Part shown: piece by piece, positions 32,229-44,418 of the stretch
How the letters are laid out: the number at the start of each line of letters is the position of its first letter
Position numbering within the stretch: the first letter of the stretch is position 1
Origin: Alopecurus myosuroides
Taxonomy: Eukaryota; Streptophyta; Magnoliopsida; Poales; Poaceae
Assembly: GCA_028641055.1 (NCBI GenBank)
Contig: CM054060.1
Location: 299,339,835 to 299,403,834 of the forward strand
DNA length: 64,000 bases
Direction: 5' to 3'
Translations under genes and position numbers: made by a program
The notes under the pieces: model-generated
What the model was told of the DNA's origin: nothing
Seen by the model: only the letters and a program-made list of their open reading frames with translations
The model's database searches: none

Positions 32229-35200
32229 CTATTTGTCGGTCATCCCAGTTCCCACTACGACAAATTTTGTCGGGTCTTTGGGATCTAGGATTACCTGTCT
32301 TGTATTCTCGGAAGCCTTGAAGCTATCTGCTGGCTTCCGGCTTTCTTTTCCTGCTGGCATTTCTGTCGGCGATACCTCTTTTGCCAGCTCTTTCAACTCT
32401 TCCTTTGCTATGACTTTCTCAGCGCAAAGGGCGTTTTATTTTTCTAGCTCGTTTGCCAATTTGAAGTCTCCAGATATGGTGATTACTCCTCCTTTGGGTC
32501 CTGGCATCTTTAGCTTGTTATAGATATAACATGATCTTTCCATGAATTTGGTGAAAGCTGGACGTGCGAGTATCGCATGATACACGCTTTCGAACGGCAC
32601 AACCTCGAAGGATACTTTTTCCTGCCGGAAGTGATCTTTGTCTCCAAAGGTTAAATCTAGGGAAATTTATCCTAGGGACCGTGCTTGTCTGCCAGGGATG
32701 ATGCCGTGAAAACATATGTTGCTGTGGTTGAGCTGGGTCTCGGAAATTTTCAGATGCTTCAGTGTATCCAGGTACATTATGTTAATGTTGTATCCTCCAT
32801 CCATCAGCACTCTTTTTAGCCTAATGTTTTGAACAATAGGACTTACGATTAGAGCTTGTGTGCCGGGTTCAGGGATATTCCCGGGATGATCACACTGATC
32901 CCAGGTAATTGGTGTATTTGAGTACTTCAAGAATTTCGGGGTTGCAGTGACAACCGCGTTTATTTCTCGAAGCGTTCTCTTTGCCACCTTTGCTGAAGGA
33001 GTTGCCAGGAAAGTTAGGTTTCATTCTCCATCAACTCTCGGAAACTTAGGCTCGCCTTTTCGCTGTTGTTCCCGGATTTTTTCGTCAGTGTCCGATTCAC
33101 TGTCTTCTTTCTCACCTTCTGGCTTTTGCTTGGAAAACTTCCTCTTGGTATTCTTCCCTTTGTTTCCGGATCCTGCACTGCCTTTCATATGCTTGTTCAA
33201 GCGGCATTGTGCGTTACTATGAGTAGGCTTCCCAAATTTCGAATGGTGGACACAGTTTTCCGAATTGATTTTCTCCCACTCTTCTTTGGTGTAGTTTATC
33301 GGCTTGGTACTGCGTCCTTTCCACCTATTGCCATTTTCCCTTCCAAAGGCTATGTTGACCTCTTTGGGCTTCTGTGTTGCAGCTGGAGTTCCTTTTTTCT
33401 CAGGGCGAGGGTTCTTTTTGGCCTGTATCAGTGTATCAATATTGCCTCCTCTTGCCCTGATGTCGTCCTCGGCTGCAGCGTGTTCGTTGGCGGTTGTAAG
33501 CATAGATCCGAGATCTTTGTGCTTTTTGGAGCCAATCATGAACGGTACTAGTCCGGGTTTTAGGCCATTGACGAAAGCGTGCATTGCTTGAACGTCAGTT
33601 ACTCCAGAGCAACTATTCTTCATTGCCGTCCATCTTGAGATGAAATCCACGTATGGCTCGTCCTCAAATTGGGTGCAACGGTTTAGCTGGTTAATGCTAT
33701 TCGGGCGTTTGTAGCTTCCTCGGAAATGCTGAGTAAATACTCGAGCCATATCATCCCAGTTGTCGACAGTTATGGAGGGTAATCCATTGATCCAATCTCT
33801 GGCTCCGTCCAATAACATTAGGGAAAGAACCTTTACAACTTCCAAGTCTGAGAGCTAGGTATCCGGGTTTGTACTACCGATATATTTTTGGTATGTTGGG
33901 CCAACTTTGGCAAAGCCAGCATGTAGGGTTATCCTTCGGATCCTATCTGTGAAGCACTTAGGTCCAAAGCATAACTCGTCTCTTTCCGCTCTATCCATGT
34001 GTGTGGAGTACCTGCCGGCTGAATGGACAGAAGGGGATCTGCTACTTTCTTTTGCATTGTGGCGTGAACGCGCTTTTCCGGGATTCTCTCTATTTCTTCC
34101 GAGATCTTGCCCCTTTGGATAAGGTGGAGTTCTACTCCTGTTTCTTTCCTTATTTCTGGGGGGTGTCCGGGATCTCTCACGCCTGTGAGGTATATCCTTC
34201 CTTCCAGCTTTTTCAGCTGGGCGTCTCGGAGGCGGCATTGCTTTTCCGTCATTCCAGAGTTTTTCTTCCCGATCGCGAGGATTAAGTCCATCTTTCGGGA
34301 GATGGGATCCGGTTCTAGACGCTTCATCCTTGTTGTCGGGATTTTTCTTGTCTTTTCTCGGATCTGCTTTCTTCTCTTTTGAATTGGTTGAATCTCCAGG
34401 CTCTTCCGGTCCAGGTGCTCCAGCGGCACATGTAGCTGTTTTACATAGGGCTGATTCGCCATGCAACTTCCCTGATCGTTGCTGCCCTCGCTGTTGTTGT
34501 TGCAATGCTTTTCCTAAGAAAGCATACACCCCTTGAAGTTTTTCGCCATTGCAGTACAAATCATTGTTGAGGATGGCGAACGCTGCTTCCGCATTTTCTG
34601 CTGCGGTTTTGTATATTGGTTCACTCTGGCATCTTTGTCGTTTACCTGCTTTTGCCAAGATGGCTTGTGAAACCTTTCTTTTGACGGCAGTACATCCGGT
34701 CTTACAATTCCGGGTAACCTTGTAGGTTTAATTCCAGATCTATTCTTTCTCTCGTATTCCTCGATTTCTTCCTTCATGAGCTTGATGTCGTACAGGTTTT
34801 TTTCGAGGTGTTCACGAGTTCTGAATAGATGTTGCTTCTGCCTCTGGAGAGCTTGTCTCCTGGCTTCTAGCACTTCAGGGGGTTCATGCAATCCCACTGG
34901 TGTTTGCAGTAACTCCTGTTCTTCTTGTTCTGTCATTGGCGGAACAAGGATTTCTTTTGTTTTCTTCTCCGCGGGCTTTATTCCGCTTGCGCCTCCTACT
35001 TCCGGGCTTTCATCGGCTGGATCAGCCAATTTCTTCTTCCGGAGTTTGTACTGGAGCTTTTTAGCGGCCTTGTGCTTTTTCTTGGAAGAGAGAGGTTTTT
35101 TGATTGGTTCTTCCTCTGTCAATTCTTTGACATCGGGGAATTTTGGAGAGGTTTCTCCTTCTTCTCTCTCTTCCTCTGGCGGAGGAGTTCTAGGGCTTTC

Positions 35201-35881
35201 CTGACTGTCGGCATCCGTGTTTTCAGCCGGTTTTGTCATCCATACTTCATGGAATCCCTCTTGGAAGGATTTGACCTTTCTTTCGAAAGCGTCTTCATCT
35301 TCGTCTTCGGTGTCGAAGTGATCCGACCTGGTTTTCGACTCTAATCTCGCCTCAATGGCGGCTAGTACAGAGTCAGCTTCCGAGTGCGTCGTGATGTTGA
35401 TGGATGTCGGATCTTCCACTTCTGTTGTGGGAGTGTTTTTTTCTGCCTCTTGCACGGGATTACTTTCATCCGTGTTTTCGGCGATCTCGGATTGCACCAT
35501 TACGATAAAGTGTGATTCACTTGTATGTCGGCGATCTGAGCAAAACCCGGTATCGTAGTCATCTTCGACTGGGTATAGGGCGGGTGGGATAAATTTACTT
35601 CCACCGCAAAACCCCATGGCCTCTGCAGTTAATCCGATGAAAATATTTGCAGATCCAATCGGTAACACGCAGACACTTACCAGATGATTTTGCACCGGTA
35701 TGTAAGATCCGTTGTCGAGGAAGCGTCCAACGTCGTTGTCGAACTCCAAGCTTCCGACAGTTATGGAACTGCCGATCTCGCCGAGTATCCCAGATCGGAA
35801 CTTAACGCCTGACGTCGCTAGCCCCACGGTGGGCGCCAACTGTGGAGACATCGTAGTAGATATCATAGACGGGGGTGCCAT
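32229..35881 (-). pseudogene. Gag-protease of element A, broken
   Basis: The frame begins at an ATG inside the 5' LTR (35881) and crosses the LTR end and the PBS without a stop. 35881-34514: N-terminal block (GVKFRSGILGEIGSSI, TAEAMGFCGGSKFIPP), acidic and Lys-rich segments and a Glu/Arg coiled-coil-like part. After a frameshift near 34625, 34613-33855 holds EPIYKTAAENAEAAFAIL, an Arg/Ser/Pro-rich stretch and ends at TAG where element B has Trp. 33845-33021 is the capsid part (MLLDGARDWINGLP, FTQHFRGSYKRP). About 12 codons found in B are missing just before it. 32987-32667 carries the protease DGG box as VLMDGGYNINIMY (B has DGGSS), which may be damage. The region ends at TAG 32231-32229, kept in B. 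Confidence 0.88.
35823..35838 (-). promoter_or_regulatory. PBS of element A
   Basis: Minus-strand TGGCGCCCACCGTGGG two bases after the 5' LTR. The same site with one change occurs in element B. TGGCGCC starts are usual for Tat elements; I do not assign the tRNA. Confidence 0.75.
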
Positions 35882-36384
35882 GAGACTACCGATAGAGACG
35901 TGGGGGGACGTGGTTGTGCGAAGAACAATGACACAGGGTTTTTACCCAGGTTCGGTACGGCGCAGTAATGCGACGTTTCTACTCCTGCAATCTCACTATT
36001 CAGGACTAAAGCCTGGAAATACAGAGTACAATGTGAGGTTCTATTAGCTGCTCGTCAAGGATCAACCTCTCGGCGAGTTAGCGTTTAGCTTCTTGTTTAT
36101 CTATCATATCTCCCGTCCGGCTTTATATAATAGCCGGATTAGGGCATACAGAGTAGGAAACCTAGAAGACTACGGTAACTCTTTAACTTGGAAAGTAAGG
36201 AATCCGCATTCTACTCCAAGTCAGATCACGTGGGCCGTGATCTGGGTTCTTCTAGAATCCGGCTTCTGTGCATCAGGTTACTGGGCCGCCTAACGGACCA
36301 TAGCCCATTACCATTTAGGCCATCCTGGTAATCCGACACTTTAGACTACCATCTGATATACCCCTAATTGGTATATATCCGACA
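35841..36384 (-). repeat. 5' LTR of element A
   Basis: 544 bp, TGTGGAGAC...ATCCGACA on the plus strand, followed by the TSD AGTGT. Minus-strand TATATAAAG at 36129-36121 is the likely TATA box for element transcription. Confidence 0.92.
36121..36129 (-). promoter_or_regulatory. TATA box in the 5' LTR of element A
   Basis: TATATAAAG on the minus strand within the near-palindrome CCGGCTATTATATAAAGCCGG, also kept in element B. Confidence 0.5.
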
Positions 36385-36481
36385 AGTGTATAGATCCATA
36401 TGCATCTTACACTAAAACATGTCTAGATACATATTGTTTAGGAAATGCTAAAACATCTTATATTTCGATATGGAGGAAGTA

Positions 36482-37718
36482 TTACATTTTGTTTTGTGTG
36501 TCGCTCGTACTTTTAAGTTCTAAGCGGGAAAACAAAACTAGACATATATTTTACGAGAAATGACAATCTGCAAGTAGTATCGTCCGCACTCCACTGTCAG
36601 ATGTCTCACTTTGGAGTTTCCAAAAATTACGAAATAAATCATGGACATAGGTTATTTGTGTACCCACAAATTTTTATCAAAAAGTATGACCATTTGTGAC
36701 CTATGAAAAAAATGATATTTCCACAAATGGAGTTTACATGACCATTGGTTAATGAGATGCCCTTAAAAACAGGACCGTCGGCGGTAAAAAAATACCAGTG
36801 GGGCAGACAAGAATTAAACACGGGTGCTCTGTCAAGCAATAAAAGCGCTCGTATTCCTTTGTAGACCGTTATGCTGCATATATAATATGCATCCATTCGC
36901 CGGCCTTTTCCGACGCAGATCCTCGTGGATACGTCAACGGTGAGATAGAGCGTTCAGATCGTCCCCTCTGGAGGAGAGACGCAGCTCCTGTCGTGCACTT
37001 TCCGCTAACGTCAAAGAAACGGAAAAGTAGTTGGCCGTTTACTAACTTGATCACGACCGTCTGTTGTCAATGACGTGGGTTACTCGCAGCCGTTATGATC
37101 ATCTCTCCACTTGTACATGGTGTGTAGGGGAAAATAATTATATGAGACCTGGTCTACATATTTAGCCCGTGGACCAACTTTAGCAATTGACACGTGGCTA
37201 GAAAGCGGTTTAGATCTGAAAATAGATCCGTCCCCGACGACCCGCTCGCTCACCTATCCCCGCTCGCCCGGCGAACCAGCCCGACGCCCTCGCCAGCCAG
37301 TAGCCGGATACGCATGGCCGGCGCAGCCATGAAGCGCACGGCCGTCGCCTGCCCTGACCCTGACGGCCAGGTTCAATACGCCGCCGACGTCACCTCCCGA
37401 CGCGCCGCCGGCCATAGGAGCACGTGTATGATTTTCATTCTGTAACATTGGAAAAAGACTTGCATCCCTCCGTCCTGTGCTCATAGCAAAACTCTTTTCG
37501 TCACATGTACTAGCTATTGCGGACTCATGTGAGATAGGTAAATTGCTCATTTCTTTGACGTTATGTATTCATCGTGTTTCCAATTAGTGAACTGGTGGTA
37601 GTTCTGATATAAACGAGGGTCATTGACGTTTTCATGTTAATATTCAAGTTGCCTGATTACAAGTTTCGAATTTGAATTAACCTTGAAAATCTACCCGTAA
37701 AGGCTACACTCTCTTTAT
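36482..37718. other. Unassigned sequence between MITEs
   Basis: No supported gene. 37190-37440 is GC-rich and gives an 83-codon plus frame (from 37194) and a 98-codon minus frame, neither with a recognisable motif; one may be a fragment of captured coding sequence. Confidence 0.4.
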
Positions 37719-37720
37719 TA

Positions 37721-38001
37721 CTCCCTCCGTCTATAATTACTAGTCCCTTAGTGAAAAGCATCACGACCAAAGCGCAATTCTATTGTTGTCCTTTCCACCA
37801 ATCAACGTCACGGTTTTCCATTGTCAAATTAATTTACGCAATTAATTTGGCCATGCAAACCAATCAAGATGAGACTAGATGGGATTTCACAATTATTATG
37901 GCACAGTTAATTAGATAATAAATAATTACGGGCCTTATTTGGAGATAATTTTGGGACAAATAGTTTTCCACTAGAGGACTTTTAAATCCGAACGGAGGGA
38001 G
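37721..38001. mobile_element. Stowaway MITE (281 bp)
   Basis: Starts CTCCCTCCGTCTATAATTAC after TA (37719-37720) and ends ATCCGAACGGAGGGAG before TA (38002-38003). No coding sequence. Confidence 0.92.
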
Positions 38002-38023
38002 TATGAAGAATGCTCCCCACCCA

Positions 38024-38310
38024 GAGCACGGTTAATAGTATAGCCAGCTGCTGGCTATAAGCGGGTGTCATGTCATTTATAGCCACCATTTAAAGTTACT
38101 CATATTGTAAGGTTGGCTATTAGATTTTTTACTTTGCACAATCTTCTCTCTATCTCTCTCCTCACATTAATTGCATTTGACTAGGAGCACGCGTATAGCC
38201 TGACTCTTGCATGAGAGCTCACTCCCCCTACTTTTTCATCTCTCTCCCCCCTCTCCACAAACGCAAAAATGGCACGTAGGCTGGCTATAAGACCACTATT
38301 ATAATTGCTC
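38024..38310. mobile_element. Castaway/Tourist-like MITE
   Basis: The left end GAGCACGGTTAATAGTATAGCC and the right end (complement GAGCAATTATAATAGTGGTC) form imperfect terminal inverted repeats. Internal GGCTATAAG/CTTATAGCC motifs also pair. The end sequences recall the GAGCA...TTTAATAGTATAGCC MITEs of rice, which make TTA/TAA duplications; TTA follows the right end but the left flank does not match. Confidence 0.6.
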
Positions 38311-39913
38311 TTATGGGATCTAACGGTTTCGTTCCTTTATATCAGTGCCAAAAACTTAATCATATATAACTAAATAGAGGCAACCCACTAATCCTAATTC
38401 TCTCAACATGCAGCCTTCCCACCTCACCAAACATGCCAACTCATCATTTTTATTTTTGTTAGATTTTTTTACCTTATAATCACCTAGAAACCGAACCGTA
38501 ATTAATTCTAAAAGCGTACCTCTGATATTTTTTTTAGATCAACCGTACCTGATTTGTAATAGCAAGAGACAGGATTACGCAACATGGGTCAGATTTTTTT
38601 AATCATCTTCTCCACATAGTCTAGCTACTCTGACGTTTTCTCTCTCCTTCCACAATAAATTCCCATTTAGCCGACTCCTTGGCTCCTACGGTGGCCGTTT
38701 CTCCTTCCATCCTATTCAGTCTCTTACTATTCCTCTAATTCCTTATATAAATATGGCATCGCTTTCTCTCAAAATGGCAGCAGTCCAGCAAGCAGAGATT
38801 GAACCAGACGACCACTCTGACCAGGACTGTCAGCTTCTCACCTTCATTGTCTCCATCAACTGATCTAAATCAGCCACGCGTGCTACTACTGAAGTGTCTG
38901 CTTGGTGATTTGGAAGAGCAGTGACACAGCAGGGTCGACGGGTTTCTTGACATCTGCCGATCCGCGTCATGGTATGCTGCAACGATTAGAGATATCTAAA
39001 TCGTGATATGCTTCCAGCGAAGAGAGATGAAAATTAAAGTTCGTTTCTATCGTCAGATGCTTTTGATAATCTGGTTTTCTTCATAATTTTTCACCAACCA
39101 TGTTACCGAAGCACTTGAGGAAGGAGATGCGATAATTAATGGGAGATACTCATCTTCTTACATTTTCTTTGTTCGCAGGTTTGGATTAATTCTTCACGGG
39201 GTTTCATCCAATATATAGTGGAACGCATCTCTGTGGTCTGTAAGCTTGCTTTTAATTCGATGGAACCACCTCCTTTCTCGGCATATTATGAATGGCCCTT
39301 TACCTAATATTGATACTATTTCATTTTGACTGGTATTTAGAAACCGGTGGAAAATTTCTTTCCATCTTTCAGTCTCCGTTTAGCGAGTATCTGATAATGA
39401 CTACTATTGCAGAAGCAATAGTAAAACATCTACAGGTTAATGCTTTCAGTAGTTCCGAATGTTTGGTTTAACAAGGTTGTCATGCGTGCCGGTTTTTGCA
39501 GGTCATGTTTTTTTCACACTTTATTCACTAACTGAAGCCTCTGACTCACAAATGCTGAATTGTTTGACAAGCGTTACAGGTATGCATGCTATATAATTTA
39601 GATTTTGGCTGAACAATTGTTATTCAGCAAGGCATCATTGTGACAGAATAGATAGTCAATAAAATTATTTGGTGTCAGCTTTCCTATTTTTCTCATTCAC
39701 GTTCCAACAAAAGATGTTTGAAAAAACGTCCCTACAAGCTACTGTATAAACATGCAAAGTTAACGGCAGCAACACGCTGGGTAGTTCGGCGTTGTTTTTG
39801 CTGATTCTATGTCATCCTATATGTATATATATGGATCATATTGTGTCGATTCTAGTTTTAGGAAGATCCCCTGCTCTCATCTTCCAAGATAGAGGTGCGT
39901 GCAAAATTAATAA

Positions 39914-40478
39914 TGTCGAGACATCGTAGTAGTTTTCATAGACTGGGGTGCCATGAGACTACGGTAGAGACGTGGGGTAACGGGATAGCGTAGTAACACG
40001 GAACACGGGATTTTACCCAGGTTCGGTACGTCGCGACAGTACGGCGTACCTACTCCTGCACTTCTCACTAATTGGGACTAAAGCCCGTATAACAGGGTTA
40101 CAATGTGAGGGAATAGATCTAGCTACTCGACGAGGATGTACTTCCCGGCGAGTTGCGTCGAGCTTGAGCTTGAACCTAAAACCTTGGAACTTATCTAATC
40201 TATCTCCCGTCCGGCTTTATATAATAGTCGGATTAGGGCTTACAGAACCAGAAACCTAGAAGATTACGTTTAACTTGTAACTTGGAAAGTAAGGAATCCG
40301 TCTTCTCCTCCAAGCCAGATCACGTGGGCCATGATCCGGGTTCTTCTAGAATCCGGCTTCTGCGCGTCGGACTACTGGGCCGCCCAATGGACCTAAGCCC
40401 ATTACCATGTAGGCCACCCTGGTAGTCCGGTTCTTTTGTCTACCATCTTCTATACCCCTATTCAGTATATATCCGACA
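39914..40478 (-). repeat. 3' LTR of element B
   Basis: 565 bp, TGTCGAGAC...ATCCGACA on the plus strand, next to TSD AATAA. Confidence 0.94.
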
Positions 40479-40871
40479 GTAGCCCCCAGGAAGGATCAAA
40501 ACTCTGAAACTCCGCCTTTCGTCAAATACATTTTGTCCGGGAAAACTTGATTCAGCAGTCTTGATTCTTTCTTTTTTCCTTTTGAAGGAGATGGTAACAC
40601 AAAACTCGGAACTATGAAAATCCGGTTTTTCTTCTCGCGATCCTTCGCGGAAAAGGAACTTATGACATCAGTGCCTTAATCATGCTGACGCAAGCGCCGC
40701 TTGGTTTCACGCGGGAAACCCTGCAACGTATCTCTGACAGATTCTCACGAGAAACGAGGAGATAGCCATCATTCCTCTGTCGTTCCGTTTCCCGGATTTT
40801 CCGGCGAGCGACACGCGTCGAACATCCAACGGTCAAAAGAGCCGTTGGCACGTATCTAGAGGTTTTCAGGC

Positions 40872-40879
40872 TATAAATA
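40872..40879 (+). promoter_or_regulatory. TATA box of the antisense gene in element B
   Basis: TATAAATA within GGCTATAAATAGCCGTCC, about 140 bases before the ATG at 41016. Position and flanks match element A. Confidence 0.65.
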
Positions 40880-41015
40880 GCCGTCCTCTTCGTCATCGGA
40901 AATCTTTCCTCACTCCATCACTGCCCACGCCATTGACGCAACCGTGAGCTCGAGAGCAAGACCTTGCCCCGACGAACTCTTCGCACGCCGGAGCGCTCAT
41001 TCGCCACCGAAGAAG

Positions 41016-43787
41016 ATGGCCTCTCCGTCGTCCTCACCGGCTCGCGCCTCCATCGACGAACTTTTGGGCGACCTAGATCCACAGCTAGGGTCGCCCAAAC
41101 ATGCCGGCGGCGAGCCGGAAAAGACCACGGCATCCGCGGCGGGCGGAGGAAGCGCTTCCGCCGCCGCGGACGTTGCGGGCCCAAGCGCCACGACAACCCC
41201 GCCGTTTGCTTCAGAACCGGCGAGGGTCAAGATTCACTCCCGTGGCACTGAGCACTTCTCCACCGGAGCTGATGAAGAAGCAGAATTTGTCGGAATTTGG
41301 AATCAGAGTAATACTTCACTCGTCCTCCTTCGTCGGATGTCAAGGGATAGATTAATAGTTAAAGGCAAATGGCGGATCTCGAAGGATGAGCCAGAGCCCA
41401 AGCCAAAGGAAGGAGAACGCGTCCTCCTTACCTCTCATATCACGAGAGGTATGGGTTTTCCCCCTTCCGCCTTTTTCCTAGACGTCCTCAACTTTTATGG
41501 TGTTCAACCACATAATATCTCTCCAAATTCCATCCTTCAATTAGCTAGTTTCCAAGCTCTTTTCGAAGGGTATCTTGGAATAACTCCCAATTTAGACTTC
41601 TGGCATTATTGTTTCGAGGTAAAACATAACATTACAAACGGTGTTTCGCCCATCTGCGGGACCATATCTTTTACCCTCAGAAACTTTAGGGAAGAATGGT
41701 ATCCAAAGATAAGAATGCCGAAACCTGACCAATCTTGGCTAGGTTCTTTCTTTTATCACCAAGACATTCCGTCCCCCGACAGAGAAACCGGAATTCCTCC
41801 CTTTGCTAATTCTGCCGCTACTCCTTGCGAGAGTTGGACATTAGCAGTAACAGAGGATTTGCCTGAAAACCTGATGAAAATAAAGCGGCGCATTGCCAAA
41901 CTTTCTTCTTCTCAACCACCTTTGGTTTGGAAGGATATCGTTTTATGCTGGTTTGGACGTCGCGTACAACCTTTATCCCTTCGTTCCCGACTTCTTTGCG
42001 AGTACACGGGACCAGAAGATAGCATGAGAGGAACAGATAGGTCCTTTAGCAAGAAGGATTTTATAGAACGCCTTCATCAGATAGTTGCCGCCGATAGCCA
42101 GATTGAGGAAAGTCTAGCCATTTATCATGCGGAAAATCTGGTTCCTAAGGTACTTTCCTTCCCTTGTTTCTGAGTTTCCTCAGATTATCTTCTCTCTTCA
42201 TTTTTTAACATACTGTTAATTCTTTCCTAGTTTGACGAACTTGGAGAAAATGATCTTGCTTCTGATGCTGAAATCAGCAAATTACATGCCGAGTTTTACA
42301 ACAACCAAAAGCGCAAGAGGCAAACTACTATCAAAGAAGAATTTCCTTCTGCAGTTACGGGAAAAAAGGGGAGAACGAATACGCCAATGGGCGGAAATTT
42401 TCGATCACCTGCTGGAAACGAATCCATTCCTACTCTGGATGATATCCGGGTGAAAGAAGAGCCTTTCGACGACCTCGGATATATTCGTCCGGAAGCTAAG
42501 CAATTTTTTGCTCCTGCGCCTCTTGTTCGCCCCTGGCCACAAAATGGATTAGTTATCCGCAATAATATCGCATTCTCGCCCCGTCAGGTCATACACGATG
42601 GCCTTCACCATGTTGGAATTCTTTTCATGGAATATGCCAGGGAATTCAAGGAGACCTTGGCTGACTTGCGAGAAATGAGCCAGGTAATACTTCTAGCCCC
42701 CAAGCATTAAGTTGAAACCCTAAATTCTTCTTAATGCTTCTTTTTATGCTTGTTCAAACTTAAGCATCTGGCTTTCATTTCCATGTTTCAGCATTCCGCA
42801 GATGCCATAAACTTGGAAGTTTTGAAAAAACTTAGCCTCAAAAGCAGAGAAGTAAAAACACTTCAATCTGTTATTGAATCAAAAAGCAACGAACTGGCGT
42901 CGTCTCAACGGCAATTATCAAAAGCCACCGGTATTTTACTTCGTGTTTATTGATTTTTGCTGGAAAATCATTGCTAGATCTTGCCGTAATGTCGGAATAT
43001 TTTGTCCCTGCTTTTCAGCTGCTTTAACCAAAGCCAAGAAGCACACAGCAAACGCTGCTTATTTTTCTCAACTTCGTGAAGAAAACTCCAACCTTCAAAG
43101 AGAACTTTCAAAAGTTCGATAAGAACTGGAAGCCAGTAATCTAGCCCTTGGGATTGCGCAATCCAAGGCTTCTTTGCAGGCATCAGAGGATAAATCTATT
43201 ATCAATGATTTAGAAAGTATGCTATTCCCTCGTATGAAAGAGGGCGATGAAATTGACGCGGTTCTTGGTAAGTTGACTTCTTTTACCAATACTTTCATGT
43301 CATATTTCTTGTATTCTCTAATCTTTGCTTTTGTTAAAAAAAAGCAGGAAATTTTCCAGGAATTTCTCGGACTGAAAAGATCCGGGCCTTTGGGAGGATA
43401 TGGAATTCAATCAGAAATGCAGGAATGCATTTAATTAATAAATTCCTGCCCGCAAGTAATATACAATCTTCAGAAGTTTACCGACTTCCGGATGCCATCA
43501 TGGAGGTAGCAAATTCGAAGGAATCTTTCCTTCGCTCTGCTGCACGGGGTGGTGCGCGAATGGCACTTGGCCTCATGCGCTTACACTACCCTGATGCAAA
43601 ATCCTGGCGTGTAGCATCCGGTATTCCTCAAGAATGTACAGAAGCACAAATAAATGCGATCTTTAATGAAGTTGAAGGCTACGCCACTCAGATTGCCTCC
43701 ATGGTGAATATCTCCATTACTTATCCGGAAGAAGAAGTGCCCGCAGCCCCCGAGAATGATAGCAGTGATGAAGACTCAGAAGTTTAA
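41016..43787 (+). pseudogene. Antisense gene of element B (Transposase_28-like), one premature stop
   Basis: Five exons with GT-AG introns: 41016-42149, 42231-42683, 42792-42930, 43019-43267, 43348-43787. They join to exactly 805 codons with one internal stop (TAA at 43120-43122). The last three exons have the same lengths as in element A (139, 249, 440). Exon 1 carries the Transposase_28-type block (GMGFPPSAFFLDVLNFYG, NSILQLASFQALFEGYLGI, CGTISFTLRNFREEW). Exon 2 has a basic patch (NNQKRKRQ) and covers what is split by an intron in A. Exons 3-4 are coiled-coil-like. The C-terminal block (ESFLRSAARGGARMALGL, ASMVNISITYPEEE) is the most conserved part. If the stop were read as terminal, the product would lose the C-terminal domain. 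Function unknown. Confidence 0.8.
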
Positions 43788-44418
43788 GGGGGCGCACTTG
43801 ACCTGGATGATGGATGTGTACAGAAGCATTTTCTTTTTTACAATGTAATTCATATTGTACTGCTTCTGTACCTTTAGCTAAAACAAGAACTCCACCTTTT
43901 ACAGTTGTGAATTATTAAATTCCTTGCAAAGTTTTGTCGGGTTTGGTTATTCCTTTTATCTTCTAAGTAATCCGGAAAATGTGCTTTAACTGCTCTAGTG
44001 TTAAAAAATGGCTCAAATAGCAATATAAAACTTCATGCCGAGTAACTGGGGACGAACCAAACAGTTTTGAAACTCGGATTCATGGATCATGCTAAAGGCA
44101 TTTTTACTAACTAGTTCCAATAACCCAACACACACAATCAGATAAGACTTAGATAAAACAAGGAACTATTTTGAAACTTGGGCACGCAGTCACAATCCGA
44201 GTTTCCTTTAACCTTGAACAGGCCGAATCATTCAACTTTTAAACACCGAGCTCGCAGGCACAATTCGGGTTAACATTGAGTATTTGTAAGATCATTGGGA
44301 AATAGATAAGGCGGAAATATTTTGTACTTATAATGAATATGAATTCCGACAACTTTATTTCATGATCTCAAAGATGTTTACATAGAAATTGAACTAAGTA
44401 TAGAAGGGACGTAACTTG

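Larger units (their letters stand above)
24344..36384 (-). mobile_element. Tat-lineage Ty3/gypsy retrotransposon A (12.0 kb)
   Basis: Complete element on the minus strand: LTRs 35841-36384 (5') and 24344-24853 (3'), TSD AGTGT (24339-24343 and 36385-36389), PBS next to the 5' LTR, PPT-like CTTGGGGTCTAC next to the 3' LTR. Gag-pro and RT-RNase H-integrase lie on the minus strand. An opposite-strand multi-exon gene lies between pol and the 3' LTR. The additional RNase H domain and antisense gene are known for the Tat lineage (Retand, RIRE2 and Grande type). LTRs differ at roughly 17 sites plus two indels by eye (about 3%), so it is older than element B. Several frameshifts and stops break gag and pol. 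Confidence 0.93.
24273..36479. mobile_element. Stowaway MITE split by Tat element A
   Basis: The left part (24273-24343) starts CTCCCTCCGTATC after TA. The right part (36390-36479) ends TTCGATATGGAGGAAG followed by TA. The two halves are complementary (ATATAAGATGTTTTAGC-type arms). Joined without the insertion it is about 161 bp, an ordinary Stowaway size. The 5-bp duplication AGTGT around element A comes from the MITE. Confidence 0.88.

Noticed and set aside
37194..37550. GC-rich frames on both strands as a host gene
   Set aside because: 83 and 98 codons, overlapping and antisense, no motif, no splice-linked continuation seen.
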